Shown: positions 8,976 to 18,340 of the stretch, one piece after another | Layout: every line of letters starts with the position of its first letter | Numbering within the stretch: position 1 is the stretch's first letter | Origin: Flavivirga rizhaonensis | GTDB lineage: Bacteria; Bacteroidota; Bacteroidia; Flavobacteriales; Flavobacteriaceae | Direction of reading: 5' to 3' | Assembly (NCBI RefSeq): GCF_004791695.1 | Contig: NZ_SRSO01000017.1 | Coordinates: 44,656 to 108,655, forward strand | DNA length: 64,000 bases | The notes under the pieces: generated by a model | Told to the model about the DNA's origin: nothing | Databases searched by the model: none | Seen by the model: only the letters and a program-made list of their open reading frames with translations | Made by a program: the position numbers and the translations under genes

Positions 8976-9706
8976 AGACGTTGTCTTACTACTTCATATA
9001 AAAAAGCACCACATGCCACGGAAACATTTAAAGATTCAATCTCGCCTAATAAAGGTAGTTTCGCTTTTGCATCAACTACTTTTAGTATAGATGGGTTTAT
9101 ACCTCTGCCTTCAGAGCCCATAATAATGGCGCAAGGGGCTTTAAAAGAAACATCATATAGCGTGTTATTTGTTTTCTCTGTAGCAGCAATAACATTGATG
9201 CCAGAAGCTTGCATGTAAAAAACAGCATCTTTAATATGGTCAACTTTACAAATAGGTACTTTAAAAACAGCTCCGGCACTTGTTTTAATAGTATCACCAT
9301 TTACAGGAGCACCACCTTTTTTTTGAATAATAATACCATCTACACCCGTGCATTCTGCGGTTCGTATAATAGCACCAAAATTACGAACATCGCTTAATTG
9401 GTCTAATAGTAAAAATAAAGGGGTTTTACCAGATTCTATGACATTTAAGACTAACGTTTCAATATCATGAAATTCAATTGGAGAAATTTGAGCAACAGCA
9501 CCTTGATGATTTTTCCTAGTGAGTCTGTTAAGTTTTTCAACAGGAACATAAGAAGAGTTTATAGAGTTCTTTCTTAAGACGGTTTCTAATTCGCTAAAAA
9601 GTTCACCTTTAAGACCTTTTTGAAGAAATACTTTATCAATTGTTTCACCAGCATTTATGGCTTCAATAATGGCTCTAATCCCAAAAATTTGTGTTTGTTC
9701 CTCCAT
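8972..9706 (-). CDS. rlmB: 23S rRNA (guanosine-2'-O)-methyltransferase RlmB-like (SPOUT/TrmH family)
   Basis: I use the ATG at 9704-9706, giving 244 residues. The longer reading from GTG at 9730 would begin inside a terminator hairpin. The N-terminal substrate-binding domain begins with IFGIRAIIEAINAGE. The SPOUT domain shows the three knot motifs LLLDQLSDVRNFGAIIRTAE, IIMGSEGRGI and LNVSVACGAFLYEVVRQR. These are typical of RlmB, which 2'-O-methylates G2251 in the 23S P-loop of E. coli. Paralogous TrmH-type methyltransferases with other rRNA targets cannot be fully excluded. The gene is probably monocistronic. Confidence 0.88.
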   Translation of the reverse strand: MEEQTQIFGIRAIIEAINAGETIDKVFLQKGLKGELFSELETVLRKNSINSSYVPVEKLNRLTRKNHQGAVAQISPIEFHDIETLVLNVIESGKTPLFLLLDQLSDVRNFGAIIRTAECTGVDGIIIQKKGGAPVNGDTIKTSAGAVFKVPICKVDHIKDAVFYMQASGINVIAATEKTNNTLYDVSFKAPCAIIMGSEGRGINPSILKVVDAKAKLPLLGEIESLNVSVACGAFLYEVVRQRL

Positions 9707-9718
9707 GGGGTAAAGGTA

Positions 9719-9753
9719 TAAAAAAACCACCTCAATAGAGATGGTTTTTTTAT
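9719..9753 (-). terminator. Intrinsic terminator of the arylsulfotransferase-like gene
   Basis: On the minus strand the sequence forms an ACCATCTC/GAGGTGGT stem with a TATT loop and an oligo-T run on both sides. It lies 13 bases past the stop of the 551-codon gene and just upstream of the rlmB start. Confidence 0.75.
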
Positions 9754-9765
9754 TGTTTAAAGGAA

Positions 9766-11421
9766 TTAGTTTTTAATAATTTTTTTATTTACATAGCCGT
9801 AATTGGTGTAAATTTTCATCACATATAAGCCTTTAGTAAGATTGTTTAAATAAATTTTATTTGAATTAACTCCTTTAGTTACAAACTGTCCTAGCGTGTT
9901 ATATATTTCAACTTTATTGATTAAAGTAGTTGTCTCTATGTTTACTACATTTTCAATTGGATTTGGAAATACTTTTAAATCTACAAGCTGAAACTCTTTA
10001 TTATTTAAGACTTCACAATTACCTAAATCATTTCCATTTTCTATAGTGCCTTTTGGTGTTAGGTCTCTTCCTTTGAATGCCTTATAGTCAGTGGAATATC
10101 TTAATACTCTAAAAACACTTCCCAGAGCTGTAGGTAATTGGCCTTGTGTCTGAATTACTTGAGTACCTCCAGATGAGGTATCTGGATTTGTATATTCCCA
10201 AACGATATTGTTACTAGGGTCTATTTCGAAAAAACGACCAAAAAAACCAACACAAATTAATGTGTTACCATTTGGTAGTCGTTGTCCACTAGACAGAATA
10301 GGAGAGTAGAAATCTTCTTTTACAGGTTTGGTGTAACTCCATTCGGCTACAGAAGGACCATAACCATTTATAGGGTCATATATATACGATCCTGGCGAAG
10401 ATTCTAAGGGATCAATAATATCTAATGAAGAAAAGTATTCGTCTCCTGTATTACCTCGTTTAGCTCCATTGTTAAATATAAGTATTTTTCCAGCATCTGT
10501 TAACCCTTCAGCAATCCAATGCGGATAATGTTGTCCAAATAGCTGTTTATTAGTAGTGTCTCCATGATTGTACGCTTCTGGATTACCCCAACGGTATAAA
10601 AAGTCACCACCTTTGCCATAAGTTCCACCAGAATGTTGTGATGCCTCTAAGGTACTTGTTGAATGGTCTATAATATATATTTCATTCATGAATCTGGAAC
10701 TTAACATAATTTGATCTAAACTAGCATTATATTGAATTGAATTTACATGAAGCCAATTAGCTTCTCCAGGATTCCCTCCACTTAAGTAATTAATATTCAA
10801 TAATTGAGGGTTATCAGCAATTACTCCGAAATTAGATTTGGTATTATCGATATCCTGGATTAAATGGTCCTTAATATTCCATTCCCATACAATATTGGCT
10901 TGATTGGCTCCAACAGGTTCTAACTCAAGTATTTGTTCATTATATAGTTTGCCTTCTGTTAACTTAGCTGAGTCTCTTCCAGCTTGAATAGCCTCAGCTT
11001 CAGTCATTGTTGTAGCTGCCAGCATAAGGATATTACCATTAGGTAATGGAAATACATCATGGTGTTGGGTTGCAGTACTTGAAGAATAAGTATATTCCCA
11101 AAGTAAGTTATCATCCCAATCAAACAATTCGATTTTACCTCCAACTCCTCCAAAGGTAATATTTGTATTGTTTATTTTTGCTGTTCTTAATAAGTTACCA
11201 TTTTCCAATAAATATACAGCCACACCTGGCTTATTTGTACTACTCCATTGGTTTACAATTTCCCCACAATTGTTAATTAAATAAGTTTCCCCAGAATGGT
11301 TGGCTGTGAATAAGGTATAACCATTATAAGATCCTATTTCATTTATAATAGTACCAACAGTATTTTGGCCAAATAGACTAAAATTGAAAATAATTAGAAA
11401 ATAAACGTATAAATATTTCAC
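9766..11421 (-). CDS. Secreted arylsulfotransferase (ASST)-like beta-propeller with T9SS sorting domain
   Basis: The 551-residue protein has a signal peptide (ending NFSLFGQ). Its propeller-like body has repeated blades: LLENGNLLRTA, IELFDWDDNLLWEY, HHDVFPLPNGNILML, RLPNGNTLICVG and FFEIDPSNNIVWEY. This arrangement is typical of the arylsulfotransferase family. Conserved His residues occur in QHHDVFPLPNG and GQHYPHW, candidates for the sulfurylated His of characterised ASSTs. The last 75 residues are a type A T9SS sorting domain (DLKVFPNPIENVVNIET... ending KKIIKN), so the protein is exported and probably surface-attached or released. The gene follows the SusC/SusD operon but sits between two terminators, so it is probably transcribed separately. 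Confidence 0.82.
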   Translation of the reverse strand: MKYLYVYFLIIFNFSLFGQNTVGTIINEIGSYNGYTLFTANHSGETYLINNCGEIVNQWSSTNKPGVAVYLLENGNLLRTAKINNTNITFGGVGGKIELFDWDDNLLWEYTYSSSTATQHHDVFPLPNGNILMLAATTMTEAEAIQAGRDSAKLTEGKLYNEQILELEPVGANQANIVWEWNIKDHLIQDIDNTKSNFGVIADNPQLLNINYLSGGNPGEANWLHVNSIQYNASLDQIMLSSRFMNEIYIIDHSTSTLEASQHSGGTYGKGGDFLYRWGNPEAYNHGDTTNKQLFGQHYPHWIAEGLTDAGKILIFNNGAKRGNTGDEYFSSLDIIDPLESSPGSYIYDPINGYGPSVAEWSYTKPVKEDFYSPILSSGQRLPNGNTLICVGFFGRFFEIDPSNNIVWEYTNPDTSSGGTQVIQTQGQLPTALGSVFRVLRYSTDYKAFKGRDLTPKGTIENGNDLGNCEVLNNKEFQLVDLKVFPNPIENVVNIETTTLINKVEIYNTLGQFVTKGVNSNKIYLNNLTKGLYVMKIYTNYGYVNKKIIKN

Positions 11422-11446
11422 CCTATAACGCTTTTAAGAAATAAAA

Positions 11447-11478
11447 AACCACTTATAAAGAAGTGGTTTTTTATTTTA
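11447..11478 (-). terminator. Bidirectional-looking terminator after the SusC/D-lipoprotein operon
   Basis: A perfect ACCACTT/AAGTGGT stem with a short AT loop is flanked by A and T runs on both sides, so it can act on either strand. It lies between the last lipoprotein gene (ending 11523) and the start of the arylsulfotransferase-like gene. Confidence 0.75.
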
Positions 11479-11522
11479 TTTAAATTTTAAAGTAAATTAA
11501 TTATTATATAATAATTAATTTT

Positions 11523-12407
11523 TTATCCTTGAAAAACAATAGTTCCTGTGTCTGAATCCGTAACTATATAGCTTGATCCTGATATTGTTAAAGTATATTT
11601 AAATAAAGAAGCATTAGGGTTACTTTGTTGAAAACCACCAGTTTCAGTATCCCACGTGCCAGTTAAATCAATTGTTTCTAAAGCGACACCAGGTTTAGCA
11701 AATGTTAAAATTGCAGGGATATTTATTGGTTCAGCTGGAGGAACAGCGCCAGTTGAAGACCAGAAAGTTGGTGTTAACGAATAGTCACCGTCAGGTAAAT
11801 CACCAGGTGATAATCTAATCTCTTCGGGGCAAGAACTATAGCTAGCTGCTACAACATCGTCAGCAGCATCATAAATTTCTATATCAAAATCATAATCACA
11901 AAGGTGATGTTCATCGCCATCTGAATCTGTGTAAATAGCATCCCAATCCATTTTAAAAATAAAATCATTAGAAACAGAATTTTCAATATTAAACGAAACA
12001 GTTGGTGTACCAATGACTTCATAACTATCTGATATACCTGGAGCACTTATTTGTAAGTCAACAGATTCAGAACCTTCTACAAAAATATCATCATTAATAG
12101 TAATATCCATAGTAGCTGATTTTGCATAAGCAGGAACAACAGCAGAGCTAGCAGAAAAATCATTTTCAGAAGCAGAACCTCCTATTTGTGTAGCAATAAA
12201 AGAAGTTGTCGTTTTAATTGGTTTGTCAAAGTTAATAGTAACTGTAAAAGTAGGAGAACCACTTTCACTTATACTCGTAACTGATGAAGTCGCAGAAACT
12301 GATGGTTTTGCACTTTCATCTATAACAGGCGATAAATCATTTTCATCACATCCTAAAAAGCAAGTAGATATGACTAATAAACTTAATATATATATTATAT
12401 TTTTCAT
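11523..12407 (-). CDS. SusCD-associated lipoprotein with Calx-beta-like domain
   Basis: The 294-residue product begins with a lipoprotein signal (ISTCFLGC, Cys20). Residues about 35-145 look like a Calx-beta/immunoglobulin-like sandwich (ESGSPTFTVTINFDKPI, AKSATMDITINDDIFVEGSESVDLQI). The second half (DFIFKMDWDAIYTDSDGDEHHLCDYDFDIEIYD) is Asp-rich and suggests a metal- or ligand-binding beta domain. It is the last gene of the SusC/SusD operon and lies 15 bases after its sister lipoprotein. By analogy with SusE/SusF it may be an accessory surface ligand-binding protein, but no substrate can be inferred. Confidence 0.78.
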   Translation of the reverse strand: MKNIIYILSLLVISTCFLGCDENDLSPVIDESAKPSVSATSSVTSISESGSPTFTVTINFDKPIKTTTSFIATQIGGSASENDFSASSAVVPAYAKSATMDITINDDIFVEGSESVDLQISAPGISDSYEVIGTPTVSFNIENSVSNDFIFKMDWDAIYTDSDGDEHHLCDYDFDIEIYDAADDVVAASYSSCPEEIRLSPGDLPDGDYSLTPTFWSSTGAVPPAEPINIPAILTFAKPGVALETIDLTGTWDTETGGFQQSNPNASLFKYTLTISGSSYIVTDSDTGTIVFQG

Positions 12408-12422
12408 TTTATTTTTTTTAAA

Positions 12423-13256
12423 TTATTGTCTAGTATATGTAGATGTCCAAGATGGAGCCCAGTTACCTGTGAAGGATTGTACATGGTCCATGGTAAGAAC
12501 ACCATTAACTGCATCCCAAGTTCCACCTGTAATATTACCAATACCTAAACCGCCATAATCTAAATTACCAGTTGGCAAAATTTCACCACAAAGTTCAGTT
12601 ATAGTTGCTGCATTGTTTAATCCTGGATTACCGGTACACCCATAACCTAAAAAGCCACCATCGCCTACAGTTACAAACCAATCACCACCTCGAGCTTCTA
12701 TAGTAGTTAAAAAAGGTACAAAGTCACTACAACCATCATTAGTAACTAAATAAGTACCTGATAAATCCGCAAAACATTGATAAACAAATGTTAGAATAGT
12801 ATTTTTGCTATTAGAAATGGTATTTCCATTGCCACTAGTTGTAGTTATTGAAACTTCTAATTGAACTTGAAGAGGAGCTATAATCCCTTGTGTAATAACA
12901 GTTATTGGTATTGCTCCAATATAATTTTGATCTTTATTAATAGTAACTGTTTTTGAATCTAATCTGTAATGAACACCTTCAATAGCAGTAGATGTAGCGC
13001 TAGCAACAGGTTCAACAGTTACTGTAAGATCTTCATTTACTGCATCTATACTTGGACCTTGAAGCTCCACATTTATTGGAAACTCATATTCACTGTCATC
13101 TGCAACTGCACTCAAATTTTGAGCTAATGTTGAAAAACTAACGAAATTAGAACCGTCGTTAAATGTATCCGCTAGATTATCATCATCTAAGATACATGAA
13201 GTTATTGATAACCCCATTACTATTAGTAATGTAATAGACTTTATTATATTTTTCAT
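12423..13256 (-). CDS. SusCD-associated lipoprotein, beta-sandwich type
   Basis: This 277-residue lipoprotein has a signal ending LSITSC (Cys21). Residues about 30-150 form a Calx-beta-like or DUF1735-like sandwich with alternating strands (YEFPINVELQGPS, SKTVTINKDQNYIGAIPITV). The C-terminal 110 residues, beginning CFADLSGTYLVTNDGCSDF, are Gly-rich with several Cys residues and look like a small independent ligand-binding domain. It is located 28 bases after the SusD-like gene in the same orientation and is likely surface-exposed with the SusC/SusD pair. Ligand identity is unknown. Confidence 0.78.
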   Translation of the reverse strand: MKNIIKSITLLIVMGLSITSCILDDDNLADTFNDGSNFVSFSTLAQNLSAVADDSEYEFPINVELQGPSIDAVNEDLTVTVEPVASATSTAIEGVHYRLDSKTVTINKDQNYIGAIPITVITQGIIAPLQVQLEVSITTTSGNGNTISNSKNTILTFVYQCFADLSGTYLVTNDGCSDFVPFLTTIEARGGDWFVTVGDGGFLGYGCTGNPGLNNAATITELCGEILPTGNLDYGGLGIGNITGGTWDAVNGVLTMDHVQSFTGNWAPSWTSTYTRQ

Positions 13257-13284
13257 ATCTATAATATTTTTAAATTAGTTTTTA

Positions 13285-14781
13285 TTACTGCATCCAGAAT
13301 GTATGTCTGTCAAAAGCAGCATTATCCCCCTGCTCAGGAACATTAGCTGAATTTGTAGCTAATTCTGATGTAGGATACAATAAGTTAGATGGAAATACGG
13401 GAGAAAAAGCACCTGTAGGAATAGGGATCCCTGAAGGAAAACCTGTTCTAACTCTATCCATCCATACCTCAAATCCAGAAATAAATCCACCAGCAATCCA
13501 TTTTTGAGTTATAATAGCCTCAATTTCGTTTCCAGCAGCAGCAGCTAAATCCCAGTTGATTTTATTACTAAATGCAGCAGACTCATAAACGTCAGCACCT
13601 GTTGCTCCTAGCTCACTAAAAGAAGCAGCTATACCTGCTCTATACAAAGCAGCTGGATCACCAGAAATTAAGCCTCTAAAAGCTGCCTCTGCTTGCAAAA
13701 ATAAAGATTCAGAACCTAACATAACTTGAAGGTCTTGTGTACTGCTAACTAAAAGACCAGGGCCTAAAGCTGATGTTGCATCAGCTCTTAAAGCATTGGT
13801 GTAAACATTTTGTGGAATGCCACGAATTTCTCCATCTGAAGCAGCAGGTACAAAAAGCTGTGTAAGTCTTGGGTCATTATTGTCTCTTAGAAATTCAACA
13901 AAAAATTCATTACCCCGCGCAGCTTGATTATTGTTTGTAGGAGTTCCTCCAGGAGTTAAACCAAATATAGTGTAAAATGGATTTTGTTGATTAGCTTGAT
14001 TTGCATAACCAGGGTTAACAGATACTGTGGTATCTACAAATCCAATACCATTACTTGTTAACTCACTATATTGAGATGATAAATCTACAGCAGTATTAAC
14101 TTGGCGTAATAACATTCTTAATTTGAGTGTGTTAGCAAATTTTTTCCATTCTTCCATGTCACCACCTAGCATAGCATCAGTAGAAGCAGCCAAAGTTCCA
14201 GCAGGCGCATTGTCAATCATACTTATAGCTGTATTTAATTCTTCATAAATAGCATCATATACAGCTTTATCATCATCGTAAGCAGGTTGTGTGTTATTTC
14301 CTCTGCCAAAGGCTTCACTATAAGGAATATCTCCATAAGTATCTACCAACATAGCAATATGAAATGCTTTCATTATTTTAGCAATGGCTTTGTAATTATC
14401 ATAACCATCCGCTTCAAAAGTTTCTATGAAGTTATAGGTAAAAAGTGCTAAAGTATAAGTGTTTTCCCATATTCTTGAATATGTACTATTAAGAATTAAA
14501 TATTGTTGTTCTGGTTGATACCAAACACGATCCCCAGCATCAGCCAAAACTCCAGCATGTATACTTCCTATTCTATTAAAAGAGTCTCCAGAAGCATTCA
14601 ACTTATCTGCATCATAAAGCATATCAGCCGAATTCTTTTGAGCTGCAGGCAATACTAAATCAGGTGTTGAAGAAGAAGGACTTGTAGAACTTCCATTAAC
14701 ATCTAAATAATTATCGCTACACGAAAATGACAGTGTCAATAACGTTAGCAGAACTATATTTTTTATATTTTTCATTTTCAA
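13285..14781 (-). CDS. SusD/RagB-like outer membrane lipoprotein
   Basis: The 498-residue protein has a lipoprotein signal ending TLSFSC and the features of the second SusD-like family. These include LVLPAAQKNSADMLYDADKL, the helical segment IMKAFHIAMLVDTYGDIPYSEAF, PAYDDDKAVYDAIYEELNTAISMID and the C-terminal IITQKWIAGGFISGFEVWMDRVRTGFP. SusD proteins cap the SusC barrel and bind substrate at the cell surface. It begins four bases after the upstream SusC gene ends, so the two form an expected complex. No CAZyme is encoded nearby, so a glycan substrate should not be assumed; peptides or other oligomers are possible. A second Met lies two codons inside the start. Confidence 0.93.
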   Translation of the reverse strand: MKMKNIKNIVLLTLLTLSFSCSDNYLDVNGSSTSPSSSTPDLVLPAAQKNSADMLYDADKLNASGDSFNRIGSIHAGVLADAGDRVWYQPEQQYLILNSTYSRIWENTYTLALFTYNFIETFEADGYDNYKAIAKIMKAFHIAMLVDTYGDIPYSEAFGRGNNTQPAYDDDKAVYDAIYEELNTAISMIDNAPAGTLAASTDAMLGGDMEEWKKFANTLKLRMLLRQVNTAVDLSSQYSELTSNGIGFVDTTVSVNPGYANQANQQNPFYTIFGLTPGGTPTNNNQAARGNEFFVEFLRDNNDPRLTQLFVPAASDGEIRGIPQNVYTNALRADATSALGPGLLVSSTQDLQVMLGSESLFLQAEAAFRGLISGDPAALYRAGIAASFSELGATGADVYESAAFSNKINWDLAAAAGNEIEAIITQKWIAGGFISGFEVWMDRVRTGFPSGIPIPTGAFSPVFPSNLLYPTSELATNSANVPEQGDNAAFDRHTFWMQ

Positions 14782-14785
14782 ATTT

Positions 14786-17700
14786 TTAAAATTTCACATT
14801 TACTTTAAACCCATAAGTACCACTTGGTGGAGCCTGAGCAGAAGTTCCAATACCAGTTGTTCCGTTTGTCACAGTTGTATTGTTATTAGCACCAATACCA
14901 GTATTTTGACCAAAACCTGAGTTAAGTGAAAATTCTGGATCTGTATAGATATTTTCTGCTGCTCTCCACATGATTAAGTTGTTAGCAACAATTCCAAAAG
15001 TAATGGTTTCAAAAGGTGTTTTTTCTAAGGTTTTTCTTGGTAATGTATAGTCTAAAGCAATTTCTCTCAACTTAATAGCAGAGGCATCCACTACATAATT
15101 TTCTTTAATCTCGTTGTAAGAAGTTTGCCAGAAGTTTCTTGTACCATCTGATGTAGGTCTGTCAGTGTTTTCAACAAATACTCCAGAACCAGGTGCAGTT
15201 TCATAAACAGAGTTAGGAAAAATAAATGGCTGTCTGTTTGTAGATACACTGTTTTTTGTTAATCCAGCAAACTCTAAAGCTTCAACTACTGTGCTATAAA
15301 AAACATGGCCTGTTTTATAATCAGCAACTGCTCTTAAAGACAAACCTTTATAACTTAATCTAGTAGTAATACCAGCAATAACGTTAGGAACGGTATTTCC
15401 TAAATTTTCAAATTCACTAGTTGGAGATGGATTACCATCAGCACCAACAACTATCCTACCTTGTGGGTCTCTCACATAAGCAGGTGCAAATAAAGAAGGA
15501 TATTGATCGCCTACTACAGCAAATATTCCAGCAGTGTCTGATATTGCGGTGCCGATTTGAATTCTGTCCGCACCATCACTTAATGAAATTACTTCTGAAT
15601 CATTGGTTGCAAAAGTCAAACCTAAATCCCACTGGAAGTTTTCAGTTTGAAGAGGAATTAAATTTAAATCAATTTCAATTCCTTTATTTTGAATTTCACC
15701 TACATTGGTTAAAAATGAACTAGCTCCAGAAGCTCTTGAAGCTGCTGCATTACTAATTTGGTCTTCTGAATTAGCAACATAGTAGTTAGCATCAAGTGTT
15801 ATTCTTTTTCTTAAAAACTCGGCTCTAAAACCTGCTTCAATAGAAGTTGTAAACTCAGGACTTAAATTTGGATCTACTGCAATAGTAGTAGGTCTTAAAC
15901 CTGGGTTGGTAAATGGAAAGCCTACTGGAACAATAAGGTTTTCGTTTGTAGATTGAATACCTGCATCTTTACCTACTTTAGCATAACTAACATTAAATTT
16001 TAAGAAATCTAAAACATCTCCTTTTAAACCTTGAATAGCATCTGTTGCTATAAATGATAAACCACCACTATAGTATTGATACGTATTATTTTGAACTGGA
16101 AGTGTAGAAGATGTATCTTGTCTCCATGATCCAGTTAAAAATAAATAATCTTTAAACCCTAAAGTTACATCACCTAAATAAGAGTATAATCGCTTTTGGA
16201 ATGTACTTTGTGGAGAAGCAAAATTAGTTGTATTAAATGCTAGATTTCCTTGTCTTACATTTACATTGAAAATTTCATTAGTAAATAAGTTATTACCAAT
16301 AATATTCATTTGATTATTTCTACGAGATTCTAAGTGTGTTCCTATAATAACTCTTAAATTAAAATCATCTGATAATTGTTTATCTATGTTAAATAAAAGG
16401 TCAGAGTTTAATCTGAAGTCACTACTAGTACCATCAGCTACAGCATTTACTTCGTCTGAAGGTCTTGGATAAGGAGTGTTAGGAATATAAGTGAATGCTT
16501 CTTGCGTATTTTTAGTTTCTCTATTAGACCATGTACCTCCTAAAGAGTAAGTTGCAGAAAGCCAATCATTAAAAGTATATTTAAAATTTGCAACTGCTTG
16601 CAAACGATTTCTTCTGTTAGTGTCTCTATTTTGTTCTATTACTTGATATGGATTTTTAAAGAATGCATTAAAATAAGTGTCTGGAGTAGCAAATTGATCT
16701 GTTCTCCAGTTTTTATATTTTTGTAAATCTATGTGGGCAGGTGTATTTAATAAAATTCGGTAAAAACTACCATCATTTGGACTAGGCCCAGCTTGATCAA
16801 CTTTATCCTGAAAGAAGGATACTATTGTTCCAGTTTCAAATTTACCATATTTTTTAGTTGCATTAAATCTAAAATTGTCTCTAAAATATTTATCACCTGG
16901 TGTAATACCAGTTTTGTCAACTCTTTGTGCTGAAAAGAAATATGTAGAGGTATCATCTCCACCACTTATAGAAATAGAGTTTTGAGTTCCAATACCAGTC
17001 TCAAAGAAGTTTTCTCTACCATTCTTTACAGGAGCATATTTGCCTGTTTGGAAAGTTCCATCAAGCAATACAGGGCCAATTTGACGAATTGTACCATCAT
17101 ACCTAGGACCCCAACTCTCATTTTCATCTGGAGTATAATTAAAATTATTACTAGAACCACTACCAAATTCACTTTGTGTTTCAGGGAAGAACTTTAATAC
17201 TTCAAAAGTAACGGCAGAATTTATAGAAACAGTGATTTTTCCATTATTCTTTCCTTTTTTTGTTGTGATAATTAAAGCTCCATTAGCTCCTGCAGAACCA
17301 TACAAGGTTGCAGAAGATGCACCTTTAAGAGTATTAACCGATTCTATATCATTAGGGTTTAAGTCTGATAGTGCGCTACTAGATTGAGGTACACCATCAA
17401 TTACGATTAAAGCATCGTTATTTCCGTTAATGGAGGTAGAAGCTCTTAACCTAACAGTAGAGTTAGGTCTAACACCATTATCACTAAAGTTAATATTTAA
17501 ACCAGATACTTTACCAACCAATGCTGACGTGGCATCTACAGGTGCCGCTTGTATCAGTGTCTCTTGTTCTATTACAGCAGTTGCATAAGCTAACTCTTTA
17601 GGCTTACGTTTAATACCTAATGCCGTTACTACAACTTCTTCTAGAGCGGTAGCATCTTCCTGTAATGTAACATTAACTGTATTGGATGCACCAACAGAAA

Positions 17701-17947
17701 CTTCTTGAGTCGTATACCCAACAAAACTAAATACAAGGGTAGCCCTCTCACTAGCTCTAATTGAATATTTTCCGTCGAAATCTGAAGATGTACCAGAACT
17801 AGTACCTTTTACTAAGACAGTAGCTCCAGGTAAAGGTAAGCCAGAATCATCTGAAACTGTACCTGAAATTGTCTTTTCTTGCGCAAACGTAAGCTGCACG
17901 ACAAACGCTAGTAATAGCGTTAGAATTCCACTAAACTTTGTTTTCAT
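14786..17947 (-). CDS. SusC/RagA-like TonB-linked outer membrane transporter
   Basis: I choose the ATG at 17945-17947 (1053 residues), because it gives a proper signal peptide (MKTKFSGILTLLLAF ... FAQ) and matches the paralogue at 23103. Domains in order are signal, carboxypeptidase-D-like beta sandwich (TISGTVSDDSGLPLPGATVLV, residues about 25-100), plug domain (VRLRASTSINGNNDALIVIDGVP, SATLYGSAGANGALIITTKKG) and a large beta barrel ending in Phe (FKVNVKF). It imports nutrients across the outer membrane using TonB energy, in complex with the SusD encoded immediately downstream. It shares signal, first-domain and untranslated-leader similarity with the other SusC in this window, which points to duplication. 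Confidence 0.95.
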   Translation of the reverse strand: MKTKFSGILTLLLAFVVQLTFAQEKTISGTVSDDSGLPLPGATVLVKGTSSGTSSDFDGKYSIRASERATLVFSFVGYTTQEVSVGASNTVNVTLQEDATALEEVVVTALGIKRKPKELAYATAVIEQETLIQAAPVDATSALVGKVSGLNINFSDNGVRPNSTVRLRASTSINGNNDALIVIDGVPQSSSALSDLNPNDIESVNTLKGASSATLYGSAGANGALIITTKKGKNNGKITVSINSAVTFEVLKFFPETQSEFGSGSSNNFNYTPDENESWGPRYDGTIRQIGPVLLDGTFQTGKYAPVKNGRENFFETGIGTQNSISISGGDDTSTYFFSAQRVDKTGITPGDKYFRDNFRFNATKKYGKFETGTIVSFFQDKVDQAGPSPNDGSFYRILLNTPAHIDLQKYKNWRTDQFATPDTYFNAFFKNPYQVIEQNRDTNRRNRLQAVANFKYTFNDWLSATYSLGGTWSNRETKNTQEAFTYIPNTPYPRPSDEVNAVADGTSSDFRLNSDLLFNIDKQLSDDFNLRVIIGTHLESRRNNQMNIIGNNLFTNEIFNVNVRQGNLAFNTTNFASPQSTFQKRLYSYLGDVTLGFKDYLFLTGSWRQDTSSTLPVQNNTYQYYSGGLSFIATDAIQGLKGDVLDFLKFNVSYAKVGKDAGIQSTNENLIVPVGFPFTNPGLRPTTIAVDPNLSPEFTTSIEAGFRAEFLRKRITLDANYYVANSEDQISNAAASRASGASSFLTNVGEIQNKGIEIDLNLIPLQTENFQWDLGLTFATNDSEVISLSDGADRIQIGTAISDTAGIFAVVGDQYPSLFAPAYVRDPQGRIVVGADGNPSPTSEFENLGNTVPNVIAGITTRLSYKGLSLRAVADYKTGHVFYSTVVEALEFAGLTKNSVSTNRQPFIFPNSVYETAPGSGVFVENTDRPTSDGTRNFWQTSYNEIKENYVVDASAIKLREIALDYTLPRKTLEKTPFETITFGIVANNLIMWRAAENIYTDPEFSLNSGFGQNTGIGANNNTTVTNGTTGIGTSAQAPPSGTYGFKVNVKF

Positions 17948-18340
17948 TTTATAATTATTTGAATTAGTCAATGCCAAAAATCATAATAAAAAGTTAATAA
18001 AACAATAAATAATGGTTAAAATTTGCCTTTTAACGGGAAATTTTAAGAAAAAAATAAAAAAACATAAGCTTATTTCCTTCTTTTTAAAAGCAAAAGAGAC
18101 TGCCTTTCTAATTCAAATAAATTGTTCTTACTAATGAATTTAGTATGATTTAAAAATAATTTCAGAAGGGATTCAAATAATTTATTTAATTTTTAAAGTA
18201 CTGTAGAACAAATGGAAGAAGTTATCTGAAAAGTCATTACGATTTAGTTTATCGGTTGAGCCTTTCGACTTCATTTAGTTTCGATGAACTTAACACAGAG
18301 TCAGTTTTTCTTTTCAGATAACCTATTTCATATTAATATT
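17948..18340. other. Intergenic region upstream of the first SusC gene
   Basis: These 393 bases separate the two SusC/SusD units. The part nearest the gene (17948-17971) is a leader shared almost exactly with the other SusC gene. 18221-18322 is a palindromic repeat element bounded by 13-bp inverted repeats. The rest is AT-rich with no ORF that I would support. Confidence 0.5.
18221..18322. repeat. Palindromic dispersed element with 13-bp inverted ends
   Basis: GTTATCTGAAAAG (18221-18233) is perfectly repeated in inverse orientation as CTTTTCAGATAAC (18310-18322). The interior contains TTGAGCCTTTCGACTTC (18256-18272), whose reverse complement recurs exactly at 44379-44395. It follows the stop of the SusD-like gene at 18341 and could also act as a terminator or mRNA-end hairpin for that gene. 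Confidence 0.7.

Noticed and set aside
9707..9730. GTG start for rlmB at 9730
   Set aside because: It lies in a terminator hairpin, and the ATG at 9706 gives the usual N-terminus.
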